A DNA stretch of 64,000 bases from Sphingobium sp. WTD-1 (GTDB lineage: Bacteria; Pseudomonadota; Alphaproteobacteria; Sphingomonadales; Sphingomonadaceae), in contig NZ_CP119127.1 in the NCBI RefSeq assembly GCF_030128825.1, positions 2,852,001-2,916,000 of the forward strand, written 5' to 3'. The translations under genes were made by a program, and so were the position numbers. The first letter of the stretch is position 1; every line of letters starts with the position of its first letter. The notes under the pieces were generated by a model that was not told the origin of the DNA, searched no databases, and saw only the letters and a list, made by a program, of their open reading frames with translations. Of this stretch, positions 56,777 to 64,000 are shown in pieces.

Positions 56777-57445
56777 ATGGCATGGAGCGGCATGACCCAG
56801 CCTTTCATGACCATCGATGCGCTGCTGATCGGTATGCCCCGGCCCTTTCGCGATGACGAGCATAGTGCCATTGGCAAGCTGCCGGTCGCTGGCCCGATCC
56901 GCATCAACTGGCTGGGGTTCGCGGGCGACGGGGTGGCCGATACGGTCCATCACGGCGGCTGGGACAAGGCGATCCATCTCTATCCGCAGGACCATTATGA
57001 CTGGTGGCGGGATCGCAAGCCGGATCATCCACTGCTCGAAGCGCCCGGCGCCTTTGGCGAGAATATCGCCAGCCGCGGCATGACAGAAAGCGAGATCTGT
57101 CTGGGTGACCGGTTCAGTCTGGGCAGCGCGGTGGTGGAGGTGAGCCATGGCCGCCAGCCTTGCTGGAAGCTTGACCATCGTTTCGGCGCCCGCGACGTGA
57201 TGGCGACGATCGTCAAGACCGCGCGCTGCGGCATCTATTTCCGGGTGATCCGCGAAGGCGAGGCGGAGGCCGGCACACAGATGGGGTTGCTGGAGCGGCC
57301 CTTGCCCGACTGGAGCATCGAGCGGGTCTTTCGCCTGCTGATCGGCGGCGGGCACAAGGCCGATCCTGATGCGGTGCGCGCGCTGGCGGAGATGCCGCAA
57401 CTGGCCGAAGCCTGGCGCGAACGGGCGCGCAAGCTGGCGGCCTGA
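56777..57445 (+). CDS. MOSC domain protein (YiiM-like)
   Basis: 222 aa; molybdenum-cofactor sulfurase C-terminal domain. GDGVADTVHHGGWDKAIHLY, GAFGENIASRGM and SHGRQPCWKLDHRFG (with the conserved Cys) mark the YiiM group, thought to handle Mo-cofactor-linked detoxification of N-hydroxylated compounds. Start ATG 56777, or ATG 56792. Confidence 0.9.
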   Translation: MAWSGMTQPFMTIDALLIGMPRPFRDDEHSAIGKLPVAGPIRINWLGFAGDGVADTVHHGGWDKAIHLYPQDHYDWWRDRKPDHPLLEAPGAFGENIASRGMTESEICLGDRFSLGSAVVEVSHGRQPCWKLDHRFGARDVMATIVKTARCGIYFRVIREGEAEAGTQMGLLERPLPDWSIERVFRLLIGGGHKADPDAVRALAEMPQLAEAWRERARKLAA

Positions 57446-58142
57446 TCGGCAGAGCCCGGATCAGGGCACAGATCATTTTGTCTACATGTCAAAGAGCGGG
57501 AAGGCTAGGCCGGCAGAGGCGTTGTAGGACAGCGAAAAATGCGGTCGGGCATCGTCGCGCTGACGCTCGGCCGACACGACAATGGATTTCCTACGAAGTT
57601 CACAGTGTCGTCGGGCGATTAGGCCTCTGATGCGCTCGTGACGCATCGATAACGCGCCACTCACGCGTCCATGACGCGACAGTCAGGCAGAAATTCGGGT
57701 CACCGCCGCGCGCCATCGACGCGACAGCCGGGCGACACCGAAGCGACTGTATGGAGAGCGAGAGACAGCGTGCGGGGAAGCTTTCCATCATCGGAGTAGA
57801 TCATGCCTGGCCCGAATAGGAAAGGTCGGCTCTTTATGACCAGAAGCTGACGTTCCGAGTTCCTCCCCAAGCTTGCTTGGGGAGTTCAATGGAGACACGT
57901 GTCTCCATTGGACAGCGCGAAGCGCTGACGGAGGGGCAATGGCGCGACCTCATCTACTTGCCCCTCCACCGCCTTCGGCGGCCCTCCCTCTCCAAGCAAG
58001 CTTGGGAAGGATCTCGGACGTTCCGCAAACCACCCAATATCGCCATCGAAGCAAAAGGTTGCGCGCATAAGAGGAAGCGCTGGCATGCTCAAGGCACCCG
58101 CCTTCAGGCTGTCGACAACAACGTAGGAAAAGGAAGAGACCC
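57446..58142. other. 697-base intergenic region with a MITE-like element
   Basis: No protein gene is convincing; a 63-codon frame at 57600-57791 (minus) is arginine/serine-rich without a ribosome site. The left 400 bases are rich in GCGAC/GACGCG words with no clear structure. The right part holds the element at 57856-58016 and the ybeX terminator. Confidence 0.6.
57856..58016. mobile_element. MITE-like non-autonomous element, 161 bases
   Basis: Terminal inverted repeats of 29 bases, 26 identical (57856-57884 and 57988-58016), start CGAG and contain CCCAAGCTTGCTTGG. They are flanked by the 7-base direct repeat GACGTTC (57849-57855 and 58017-58023), a likely target duplication; nine bases match if the first CG is counted outside. 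The interior is packed with perfect hairpins: CTCCCCAAGC-TT-complement, a 24-base palindrome at 57887-57910, CAGCGC-GAA-GCGCTG, GGAGGGGCAA with its complement at 57958-57967, and CCGCC-TTC-GGCGG. No coding capacity. Confidence 0.75.
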
Positions 58143-58155
58143 TCAGGCCTCTTCC
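58132..58155 (-). terminator. terminator overlapping the end of ybeX
   Basis: On the minus strand GGAAGAG, a ten-base loop and CTCTTCC are followed by TTTTCC; the left arm lies in the last ybeX codons. Ends the miaB-phoH-ybeY-ybeX operon. Confidence 0.7.
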
Positions 58156-59090
58156 GCTTCCAGCTCCTGTTCGACCGGCGGGTGGAGCCGCAGGCGGGTG
58201 ACGCGGCGGCCGTCGCTGGCCAGGATTTCCAGTTTCCAGCCGCTTTGTTCGTGCGGGATGATCTCGCCCGGTTCGGGGACGCGGCCGGCGAGCACGAAGG
58301 CGAGGCCGCCCAGCGTGTCGACATCTTCCTCGATCTCGCCCAGACGCGGGTCGATTTCCTCGGCCACATCGTCCAGTTCGGCGCGGGCATCGGCATCCCA
58401 CATGCCGCCTTCCAACGGCACCAACATCGCTTCGGGCGCGTCGTCATGCTCGTCCTCGACCTCGCCGACGATTTCCTCGACCAGATCCTCGAAGGTCAGA
58501 AGCCCTTCGGTGCCCGAATATTCGTCCAGCACGATGGCCAGATGGGTGCGCTTTGCGCGCATTTCGGCGAGCAGGTCGAGCGCGCCCATGCTTTCGGGCA
58601 CATAGAGCGGCTGGCGGATCAGCGGCGCCAGCGTGTCGGGCACGGGCGCCTTGCCGGCGAGGATCGCGAAGGCATCGCGGATATGGACCATGCCGACAAT
58701 CGTATCGAGCGTCTCGCGATAGACCGGGATGCGGCTGTGACCGGCCTCGGCGAACAGTTCGGCCAGTTCGGCAAAGCTCGCCTGTTCCTCGATCGCGACG
58801 ATGTCGGCGCGGGGCAGAGCGACGTCGTCGACCGTATGTTCGGAAAAATGCAGCAGGTTGCGGACCATCTGCCGCTCGATCGCGGACAGATCGCCCTTGG
58901 CAGGCGGGGCCGCGCCCTCTTCCTGCTCTTCCTCATCATATTCGTCGAGCGCCTCTTCCAGTTCCTTGCGGAGGCTGGGGGCTTCATTCTCGCCGAACAG
59001 GAGCGACTTCAGGCCGCTCCATAAACCGCCCTCGTTACTACTGTCCGCTTCCTTCGAACCGGCGCTATCCTTCGGGCTGCCTTCAGCCAT
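58143..59090 (-). CDS. ybeX: CBS-pair HlyC/CorC family protein (YbeX)
   Basis: 315 aa soluble CorC/YbeX type: an acidic N-terminal extension, tandem CBS domains (about 85-210: MVRNLLHFSEHTVDDVALPR, GHSRIPVYRETLDTIVGMVH, LAIVLDEYSGTEGLLTFED), and a C-terminal CorC_HlyC domain (GGLAFVLAGRVPEPGE). Linked to magnesium homeostasis and ribosome maturation in E. coli. Follows ybeY, and its last codons form a terminator stem. Confidence 0.92.
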   Translation of the reverse strand: MAEGSPKDSAGSKEADSSNEGGLWSGLKSLLFGENEAPSLRKELEEALDEYDEEEQEEGAAPPAKGDLSAIERQMVRNLLHFSEHTVDDVALPRADIVAIEEQASFAELAELFAEAGHSRIPVYRETLDTIVGMVHIRDAFAILAGKAPVPDTLAPLIRQPLYVPESMGALDLLAEMRAKRTHLAIVLDEYSGTEGLLTFEDLVEEIVGEVEDEHDDAPEAMLVPLEGGMWDADARAELDDVAEEIDPRLGEIEEDVDTLGGLAFVLAGRVPEPGEIIPHEQSGWKLEILASDGRRVTRLRLHPPVEQELEAEEA

Positions 59091-59159
59091 CTTTCTTCCT
59101 ATTCCCCTGTTTCAGAACATTGTCGAAGCCGGTGACAGACCGGATCCGAATAAGCATGA

Positions 59160-59684
59160 TCAACCATTGTCCCGATCCCCATAAGGATCGGCCAGACCAA
59201 GGCTGAGGAGCGCGCGGATTTCCAGCGCTTCCATCGCCTCGGCTTCATTGTCGTCCATATGGTCATATCCAAGCAAATGAAAAGTCCCGTGGACGATCAG
59301 ATGCGTGGCATGATCGGCGACCGATATGCCCTTTTCCGCGGCTTCGGCGGCACAGACCCCCTCGGCCAGCACGATATCGCCCAGCAGAACCTCGCCATCG
59401 TCGGTGTTCGCCGTCACTTCCAGCAGGTCTTCCTGCACCATCGGGAAGGACAGGACGTTGGTCGGCTTGTCCTTCTCGCGATAGGCGCGGTTGAGCTGAT
59501 GGACCTCATTATCGTCGGTCAGCTTGACCGCAACTTCATAGAGGGTGGATTCGGTCGCGAAGGCGGCATAGGGACTGTGCGCAATGGCGGCCGAAACCGC
59601 CTGTTGCGCGAGAAATTCCCAGTCCGTACCGGGCCAGCCTTCTTCATGAAGGACAGCGACTTCGATCATAATGTTGAGATCCAT
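59160..59684 (-). CDS. ybeY: endoribonuclease YbeY
   Basis: 174-aa zinc-dependent rRNA maturation factor. The metal motif is HGTFHLLGYDH (three His), followed by MDDNEAEAME; the N-terminal DDNEVHQLNRAYREKDKPTN and VLSFP are typical. Processes 16S rRNA 3-prime ends and helps ribosome quality control. Ten bases after phoH in the conserved operon. Confidence 0.95.
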   Translation of the reverse strand: MDLNIMIEVAVLHEEGWPGTDWEFLAQQAVSAAIAHSPYAAFATESTLYEVAVKLTDDNEVHQLNRAYREKDKPTNVLSFPMVQEDLLEVTANTDDGEVLLGDIVLAEGVCAAEAAEKGISVADHATHLIVHGTFHLLGYDHMDDNEAEAMEALEIRALLSLGLADPYGDRDNG

Positions 59685-59693
59685 TGTGAAGAT

Positions 59694-60695
59694 TTAGGCA
59701 TCCGGCCCCTCATAGGCCTGGACGATGCGGCCGACCACCGGATGGCGCACGACGTCGCCAATGCCGAAGGGGACCATGGCGATGCCCTCGACCCCGTCCA
59801 GCCGCGCGACCGCGTCGGCCAGGCCGGAAATGCCGGGTTGCGGCAGGTCGACCTGCTTGGGATCGCCGCAGATGACCATGCGGCTACCTTCGCCAAAGCG
59901 GGTCAGGAACATCTTCATCTGGGCGATGGTGGTATTCTGCGCCTCGTCCAGCACGATGAAGGCATTGGCCAGCGTTCGGCCGCGCATGAAGGCGAGCGGC
60001 GCGATCTCGATCTCACCGCTGGCGATCCGCCGTTCAACCTGTTCGGCCGGCAGCGTATCGTGCAACGCGTCGTAGATCGGCCGCAGATAGGGATCGACCT
60101 TTTCCTTCATGTCGCCGGGCAGGAAGCCGAGTTTCTCGCCAGCCTCGACAGCCGGGCGGGAGAGGATAAGGCGGTCGACGCTGCCGGTGATGAGCTGGCT
60201 GACCGCCTGGGCGACCGCCAGATAGGTCTTGCCGGTGCCCGCCGGGCCAAGTGCGAAGATGATGTCGTTCCGGGTCAGCGCCTCCATATAGGCGACCTGT
60301 GTGGCGGAACGGGGGACGATCGTCTTCTTGCGGGTGCGGATCATCACCTTGGGCGGTTCGGCGACGTCATGGCGGATGATGCCATCCAGCGTCGGTTCGG
60401 CCGACATGGCGATCACGGCTTCCACCGCGCCATTGTCGATTTCCTGCCCGGCGACGATGCGGTTGTAGAGGCCGGTCATCACGTCGCGGGCGCGGGCGGC
60501 GGCTTCGGCCTCGCCCTCGATCTGCAGCTTGTTGCCGCGCGCGGCGATATAGACGCCGAGCCGGTTCTCGATCGCGACCAGATTCTGGTCATATTGGCCG
60601 AACAGCGCACCCAGAAGATGCGGCTTTTCGAACGTCACTTCCAGGCGCGCACGCTCGGCAATGTCGGTGCGGGGATGGTGCGGTTTCTTGCCCAT
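59694..60695 (-). CDS. phoH: PhoH-family ATPase (YbeZ)
   Basis: 333 aa P-loop ATPase: N-terminal KH-like part (about 20-110), Walker A ALGPAGTGKTYLAVAQAV near 160, Walker B FIVLDEAQNTT, and VICGDPKQVDLP. Thought to act on RNA together with YbeY. The conserved order miaB-phoH-ybeY-ybeX is kept; a small repeat lies between miaB and this gene. Confidence 0.95.
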   Translation of the reverse strand: MGKKPHHPRTDIAERARLEVTFEKPHLLGALFGQYDQNLVAIENRLGVYIAARGNKLQIEGEAEAAARARDVMTGLYNRIVAGQEIDNGAVEAVIAMSAEPTLDGIIRHDVAEPPKVMIRTRKKTIVPRSATQVAYMEALTRNDIIFALGPAGTGKTYLAVAQAVSQLITGSVDRLILSRPAVEAGEKLGFLPGDMKEKVDPYLRPIYDALHDTLPAEQVERRIASGEIEIAPLAFMRGRTLANAFIVLDEAQNTTIAQMKMFLTRFGEGSRMVICGDPKQVDLPQPGISGLADAVARLDGVEGIAMVPFGIGDVVRHPVVGRIVQAYEGPDA

Positions 60696-60711
60696 TCAAA
60701 AGCCTCCCTGG

Positions 60712-60788
60712 CTCGTCATGCATCTCGTAAGGACCGGCAGGCGCCGTGGGTCGGGGAGATGGCTTCCCGGCTGTGCGGGAATGACGAG
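60712..60788. repeat. GTCATTCCCG-type intergenic repeat
   Basis: 77 bases bounded by CTCGTCAT and its complement ATGACGAG, with an inner hairpin TTCCCG-N6-CGGGAA (60764-60781). The GTCATTCCCG word with a hairpin is a common dispersed intergenic repeat in proteobacteria. It fills the gap between miaB and phoH, in a transcribed position. Confidence 0.6.
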
Positions 60789-60796
60789 GCTTTGGT

Positions 60797-62161
60797 TCAA
60801 GCGGCTTTCCTCCTGCTGATTTCGCCGGCCAGGCTGTTTGGGCCGGCGCTGATGATATCGACATCGACCATGTCGCCAATGCCATATTCGGGCGCGGTGA
60901 CATGGACGGATTGCAGCCAGGGCGTCTTGCCGATCAGCTGGCCGGGATAGCGGCCCTTGCGTTCGAGCAGGATGCTGGTGGTGCGGCCCACCGTGGCGCT
61001 GTTGAAATCGACCTGATGGCGGTTGATCGCGGCCTGCAGCCGGGCCAGCCGTTCGTCCATCACCGCCGCCGGAATCTGATGATCCATGTCCGCCGCCGGG
61101 GTGCCGGGGCGGGGGCTGTATTTGAAGGAATAGCATTGCGCATAGCGCACTTGCTCGACGATCTTCAGAGTGTCCTCGAACTCCGCGTCGGTTTCACCGG
61201 GGAAGCCGACGATGAAATCGCCCGACAGGGCGATGTCCGGTCGGGCCTCGCGCACGCGCTCGATGATGCGCAGATAGCTGTCGACCGTGTGGCTGCGGTT
61301 CATGGCCTTCAAAATGCGGTCATTGCCCGACTGCACCGGCAGGTGGAGGAAGGGCATCAGCTTGGGCTCGTCGCCATGGGCGGCAATCAGGCCGTCGCTC
61401 ATGTCATTGGGGTGGCTGGTGGTGTAGCGGATACGCTCCAGCGCGCCCAGCTTCGCCAGCTCGCGGGCCAGGCCATCCATGCCCTGCATCCGACCCCGAT
61501 CATCTTCGCCGGTCCAGGCATTGACGTTCTGACCCAGCAGGGTGATCTCGCGCACGCCGCCATCGACCAGTGCCCTGGCCTCGTCCAGGATCGCGGACCA
61601 GCTGCGGCTGATCTCCGCGCCGCGGGTATAGGGCACAACGCAATAGGTGCAGAATTTGTCGCAGCCTTCCATGATTGTCAGGAAGGCGGTCGGCCGGGCC
61701 TGCTTGGTGCGGCCGGGCAGGGCGGCGAACTTGGAATTGGCCGGCATGTCGGTGTCGACCGCCTCCTCGCCGCGCTGCGCCTTGCCAATGAGGTCGGGCA
61801 GGCGGTGATAGGCCTGCGGGCCGACGACGATGTCGACATTGCGGGCGCGGCGCTGGATTTCTCCGCCTTCGGCCTGGGCAACGCAGCCGGCGACGGCGAT
61901 CATCGGGCGCGTACCATCCTCGCGGGTCAGGCGGCCAATGTCGGAATAGACCTTGTCCACCGCCTTTTCGCGGATGTGGCAGGTGTTGAGGATGACGAGG
62001 TCGGCTTCGGCGCCATCGGCAGCAGCGGTCATGCCGCGCTCGCCCAGCATTTCGGCCATGCGCTCGCCATCATAGACGTTCATCTGGCAGCCGAAGGATT
62101 TGACCTGGAAGGTGGCCGGGCCCTTGCCGGCTTTATGTTCGGGGGCGTCGTTACGATTCAT
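60797..62161 (-). CDS. miaB: tRNA-2-methylthio-N6-dimethylallyladenosine synthase
   Basis: Radical SAM methylthiotransferase acting on i6A37 of tRNAs. 454 aa. N-terminal cluster cysteines at 25 (SFGCQMN), 61 (NTCHIREKA) and 93 (AGCVAQ); radical SAM CxxxCxxC at 167, 171 and 174 in GCDKFCTYCVVPYTRG; C-terminal TRAM domain near 375-445. The NTCHIREKA form separates it from RimO and MtaB. Ten bases after plsC; heads the miaB-phoH-ybeY-ybeX run. Confidence 0.96.
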   Translation of the reverse strand: MNRNDAPEHKAGKGPATFQVKSFGCQMNVYDGERMAEMLGERGMTAAADGAEADLVILNTCHIREKAVDKVYSDIGRLTREDGTRPMIAVAGCVAQAEGGEIQRRARNVDIVVGPQAYHRLPDLIGKAQRGEEAVDTDMPANSKFAALPGRTKQARPTAFLTIMEGCDKFCTYCVVPYTRGAEISRSWSAILDEARALVDGGVREITLLGQNVNAWTGEDDRGRMQGMDGLARELAKLGALERIRYTTSHPNDMSDGLIAAHGDEPKLMPFLHLPVQSGNDRILKAMNRSHTVDSYLRIIERVREARPDIALSGDFIVGFPGETDAEFEDTLKIVEQVRYAQCYSFKYSPRPGTPAADMDHQIPAAVMDERLARLQAAINRHQVDFNSATVGRTTSILLERKGRYPGQLIGKTPWLQSVHVTAPEYGIGDMVDVDIISAGPNSLAGEISRRKAA

Positions 62162-62170
62162 GCCGTCCAG

Positions 62171-62929
62171 CTATACAGGCGCTTGGCCCGAAGAGGAAGG
62201 TGGCAGCTGCGCGGCAATGCTTGCGGCGATCCGCTGGTGCGCGGTGGCGGCCAATATCTTGCGATCGGCGCAACTGGCCGGGTCGAACGGCTCCAGGAAA
62301 CGGATGGTGACGGGCAGGCGGCCCTTGCGCTCCAGCAGCCGTTTGGCGTTGGCGCCGGCCGGCTCGTCACCATGCCAGGCGATCTCGGCGGTGGCGGCGC
62401 CATAATCGATATGGACCGGCTGGATCATCACCGCGCGCGGCGGCGGCATTAGCACGGCGAGCAGCGAGGGCTTGAAGGGCAGCAGGCCACCGCCGTCGCT
62501 GGTCGTGCCTTCCGGAAAAAGCGCGACCGGCTGGTGGCCGGCGAGCGCGGCACGCAGCGCATCGAGCTGGCCCGACAGGCTGCCGCGCTTCTCGCGCGAG
62601 ACGAACAACGTGTTGTTCTGGGCCGCGAGCCAGCCGATCACCGGCCAGCTGGCAATGCCGTCATGCGCGACGAAAGCGGCTCCGGTGGCGTCAGCCAGGG
62701 CAAGGATATCGACCCAGCTGACATGATTGGCGACCAGGAACATGTCGCTGTCGACCGGGCGACCTTCCACCCGGACGCGCGCGCCGACCGAGCGGGCCGC
62801 CATCCCCAGGAAGCGGCGCGGCCAGGGAGATGGACGGCGAAACAGGCGCCACAAGAGGTGCGGGGGCAGGCAGAGCAGCAGGCTGCCCAGCAGGGCGCCG
62901 ATGCGGCCTGCCCGACGCAGTGGCGCCAA
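62171..62929 (-). CDS. 1-acyl-glycerol-3-phosphate acyltransferase family protein
   Basis: 252-aa PlsC-type acyltransferase of phospholipid or ornithine-lipid synthesis. HX4D motif with His69 and Asp74 in NHVSWVD, substrate motif LFPEGTTSDGG near 140, and an N-terminal hydrophobic helix anchoring it to the membrane. This is the lineage-common position between fur and miaB in alphaproteobacteria. Could act on lysophosphatidic acid or on lyso-ornithine lipid. Confidence 0.9.
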   Translation of the reverse strand: MAPLRRAGRIGALLGSLLLCLPPHLLWRLFRRPSPWPRRFLGMAARSVGARVRVEGRPVDSDMFLVANHVSWVDILALADATGAAFVAHDGIASWPVIGWLAAQNNTLFVSREKRGSLSGQLDALRAALAGHQPVALFPEGTTSDGGGLLPFKPSLLAVLMPPPRAVMIQPVHIDYGAATAEIAWHGDEPAGANAKRLLERKGRLPVTIRFLEPFDPASCADRKILAATAHQRIAASIAAQLPPSSSGQAPV

Positions 62930-62933
62930 GGCG

Positions 62934-63356
62934 TCAGTCCTTGCGGTCGAGGGCGACGCCGTACAGTTCCATGCGGTGGTCGACCAGGCGGAAGCCGAGC
63001 TTTTCGGCGATCTGCTTCTGCAGCAGTTCCAGTTCGGGATCGACGAATTCGATGACGTTGCCGGTTTCGACGTCGATCAGATGGTCATGATGCGATTCCG
63101 GGGCCGCTTCGTAGCGGGCACGGCCGTCGCCAAAATCGTGGCGCTCCAGAATGCCGGCTTCCTCGAACAGGCGCACGGTGCGGTAGACGGTGGCGATCGA
63201 GATGCCCGGATCGATGGTGGACGCGCGCTTGTGCAGTTCCTCGACATCGGGATGATCGGTCGCGTCGCTCAGCACCTGGGCGATGACCCGGCGCTGTTCG
63301 GTGATGCGCAGGCCCTTTTCGTGGCAAAGGGCTTCGACGTCGATCTTGCGGTTCAT
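62934..63356 (-). CDS. Fur-family transcriptional regulator
   Basis: 140 aa. Winged-helix N-terminus (GLRITEQRRVIAQVLSDATD, ISIATVYRTVRLFEEAGILE) and metal-binding C-terminus with ESHHDHLIDVETGNVIEF. The structural CxxC of enteric Fur is absent (Asp-Val follow HLI), as is usual for alphaproteobacterial Fur/Mur, so iron or manganese could be the co-repressor. Upstream of plsC-miaB on the same strand with four bases between. Confidence 0.93.
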   Translation of the reverse strand: MNRKIDVEALCHEKGLRITEQRRVIAQVLSDATDHPDVEELHKRASTIDPGISIATVYRTVRLFEEAGILERHDFGDGRARYEAAPESHHDHLIDVETGNVIEFVDPELELLQKQIAEKLGFRLVDHRMELYGVALDRKD

Positions 63357-63423
63357 GCGGGGGGCTGGCTCGCTTCAAAAATGGAAAAGTCGGACATTGC
63401 CTAGCCGCTTTTGTTCCAACGGA

Positions 63424-63452
63424 AAAGGGGCGCATCGTCGATGCGCCCCTTT
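63424..63452 (-). terminator. terminator after the MucR-family gene
   Basis: AAAGGGGCGCATCG and its perfect complement around a single base; on the minus strand followed by TTTTCC. Sits between the MucR stop (63483) and the Fur start (63356). Confidence 0.78.
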
Positions 63453-63482
63453 CGCAATAGGTAAATACCGAAGTTGTGGGGC

Positions 63483-63908
63483 TTATTTGCCGCCACGGGT
63501 CCGGCGGCGCTTGGTGCCGAGGCCGATCTTCTTGGCCAGCGAGCGGCGCTGTTCGGCATAATTGGGGGCGACCATCGGGTAATCGGCCGGCAGGCCCCAC
63601 TTGGCGCGATAATCTTCGGGGGTCATCTGATAATGGGTCATCAGGTGACGCTTGAGCATCTTCAGCTTCTTACCGTCTTCCAGACAGATGATGTAATCCG
63701 GCTTGATCGATGCGCGCACCGAAACAGCCGGTTCCGGCTTGACTTCGGGGGCGGGCGCCGGGGTCGAAAGACCGGTCAGCGCGGCATGAACATTCTGGAT
63801 CAGGGTTGCGACGTCGGAAACAGCAACACTGTTGTTCGAAACGTGCGCAGCGACAATGTCGGAGGTCAGAGTGACGAGCAGTTCGCTCTGTGCCGATTCG
63901 TTTTCCAT
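63483..63908 (-). CDS. MucR/Ros-family transcriptional regulator, CxxD zinc finger
   Basis: 141 aa from ATG 63908. MucR/Ros proteins bind AT-rich DNA, silence genes like H-NS, and often control exopolysaccharide and cell-cycle genes. N-terminal oligomerisation region (about 10-45) and Pro/Ala linker, then the finger: Cys75, Asp78 (in CLEDGKKLKMLKRHL), His88 and His92. The second ligand is Asp rather than Cys and the position of the last Ros histidine is Tyr93. TPEDYRAKWGLPADYPMVAP completes the family signature. Ends with a basic tail. Confidence 0.93.
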   Translation of the reverse strand: MENESAQSELLVTLTSDIVAAHVSNNSVAVSDVATLIQNVHAALTGLSTPAPAPEVKPEPAVSVRASIKPDYIICLEDGKKLKMLKRHLMTHYQMTPEDYRAKWGLPADYPMVAPNYAEQRRSLAKKIGLGTKRRRTRGGK

Positions 63909-64000
63909 TTTTCTTGTTTCCTGCAAAGGCTTCTATTGTGCGACCCGCCTGAGGAAATGGATTCAGAGCGGTATATCTTGGCTAGACCCTGTGGCCTGCC

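Noticed and set aside
57600..57791. 63-codon frame on the minus strand
   Set aside because: No ribosome binding site, no domain or membrane pattern, composition of non-coding G+C-rich DNA.

Overview
The window looks like chromosome of a sphingomonad (Alphaproteobacteria, Sphingomonadaceae, most like Sphingobium/Sphingomonas). This is inferred from high G+C coding sequence with strong third-position bias, GcrA, a MucR/Ros-type regulator, an alphaproteobacterial Fur without the usual CxxC motif, and short housekeeping operons in a typical alphaproteobacterial arrangement. I see no prophage, CRISPR array, conjugation genes or intact insertion sequence. About 70 protein genes, one tRNA, several terminators and a few small repeats fill the window.

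1-15 kb: zinc alcohol dehydrogenase, uvrC, a secreted small protein coupled to a membrane chemoreceptor, a LysR regulator divergent from a succinate-type CoA transferase, a TerC membrane protein, recO, leuB, a hemerythrin, then a tight run of PLP dehydratase, metZ, apaG and a LysR gene. Two related palindromic repeats sit behind the hemerythrin gene. 15-23 kb: a secreted beta-lactamase-fold hydrolase overlapping parE, an outer-membrane barrel, a Ste24-like protease, gcrA (TTG start) and an ABC-2 permease without an adjacent ATPase. 22.6-28 kb: wecB-wecC, then a polysaccharide export lipoprotein and a tyrosine autokinase, i.e. sugar-precursor and export machinery for a surface polysaccharide without its glycosyltransferases. 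28-35 kb: purQ/purS and purC separated by an AraC regulator, a divergent MFS exporter and a TauE/SafE protein; then an exported class V aminotransferase-fold protein.

35-40 kb: a trehalose operon (otsB, a GH15 hydrolase, otsA) with small ORFs on either side; the GH15 reading frame appears to be broken by one base near its start. 40-48 kb: LysR gene, parC, a GGDEF/EAL protein with a degenerate GGDEF, then cca-nudix-DUF1285 and a GNAT gene. 48-53 kb: folB, a 2-oxoglutarate oxygenase, an EVE protein, small secreted or zipper proteins, a cupin, then a 563-base non-coding stretch with two DnaA-box-like sites and a well-folded candidate RNA with its own terminator, followed by an AT-richer GSCFA gene and tRNA-Thr(UGU). 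53-58 kb: a DUF429-like protein overlapping rarA, a GT4 glycosyltransferase, a Tudor-like protein, a MOSC protein, and a 161-base MITE-like element with 29-base inverted ends and a 7-base target duplication. 58-64 kb: the conserved miaB-phoH-ybeY-ybeX operon preceded by plsC and a Fur-family gene, and finally a MucR-family gene with a CxxD zinc-finger variant.

Most of the window is ordinary core genome. The items most worth following are the MITE-like element, the candidate structured RNA before the GSCFA gene, the paired palindromic repeats, and the GH15 frameshift.
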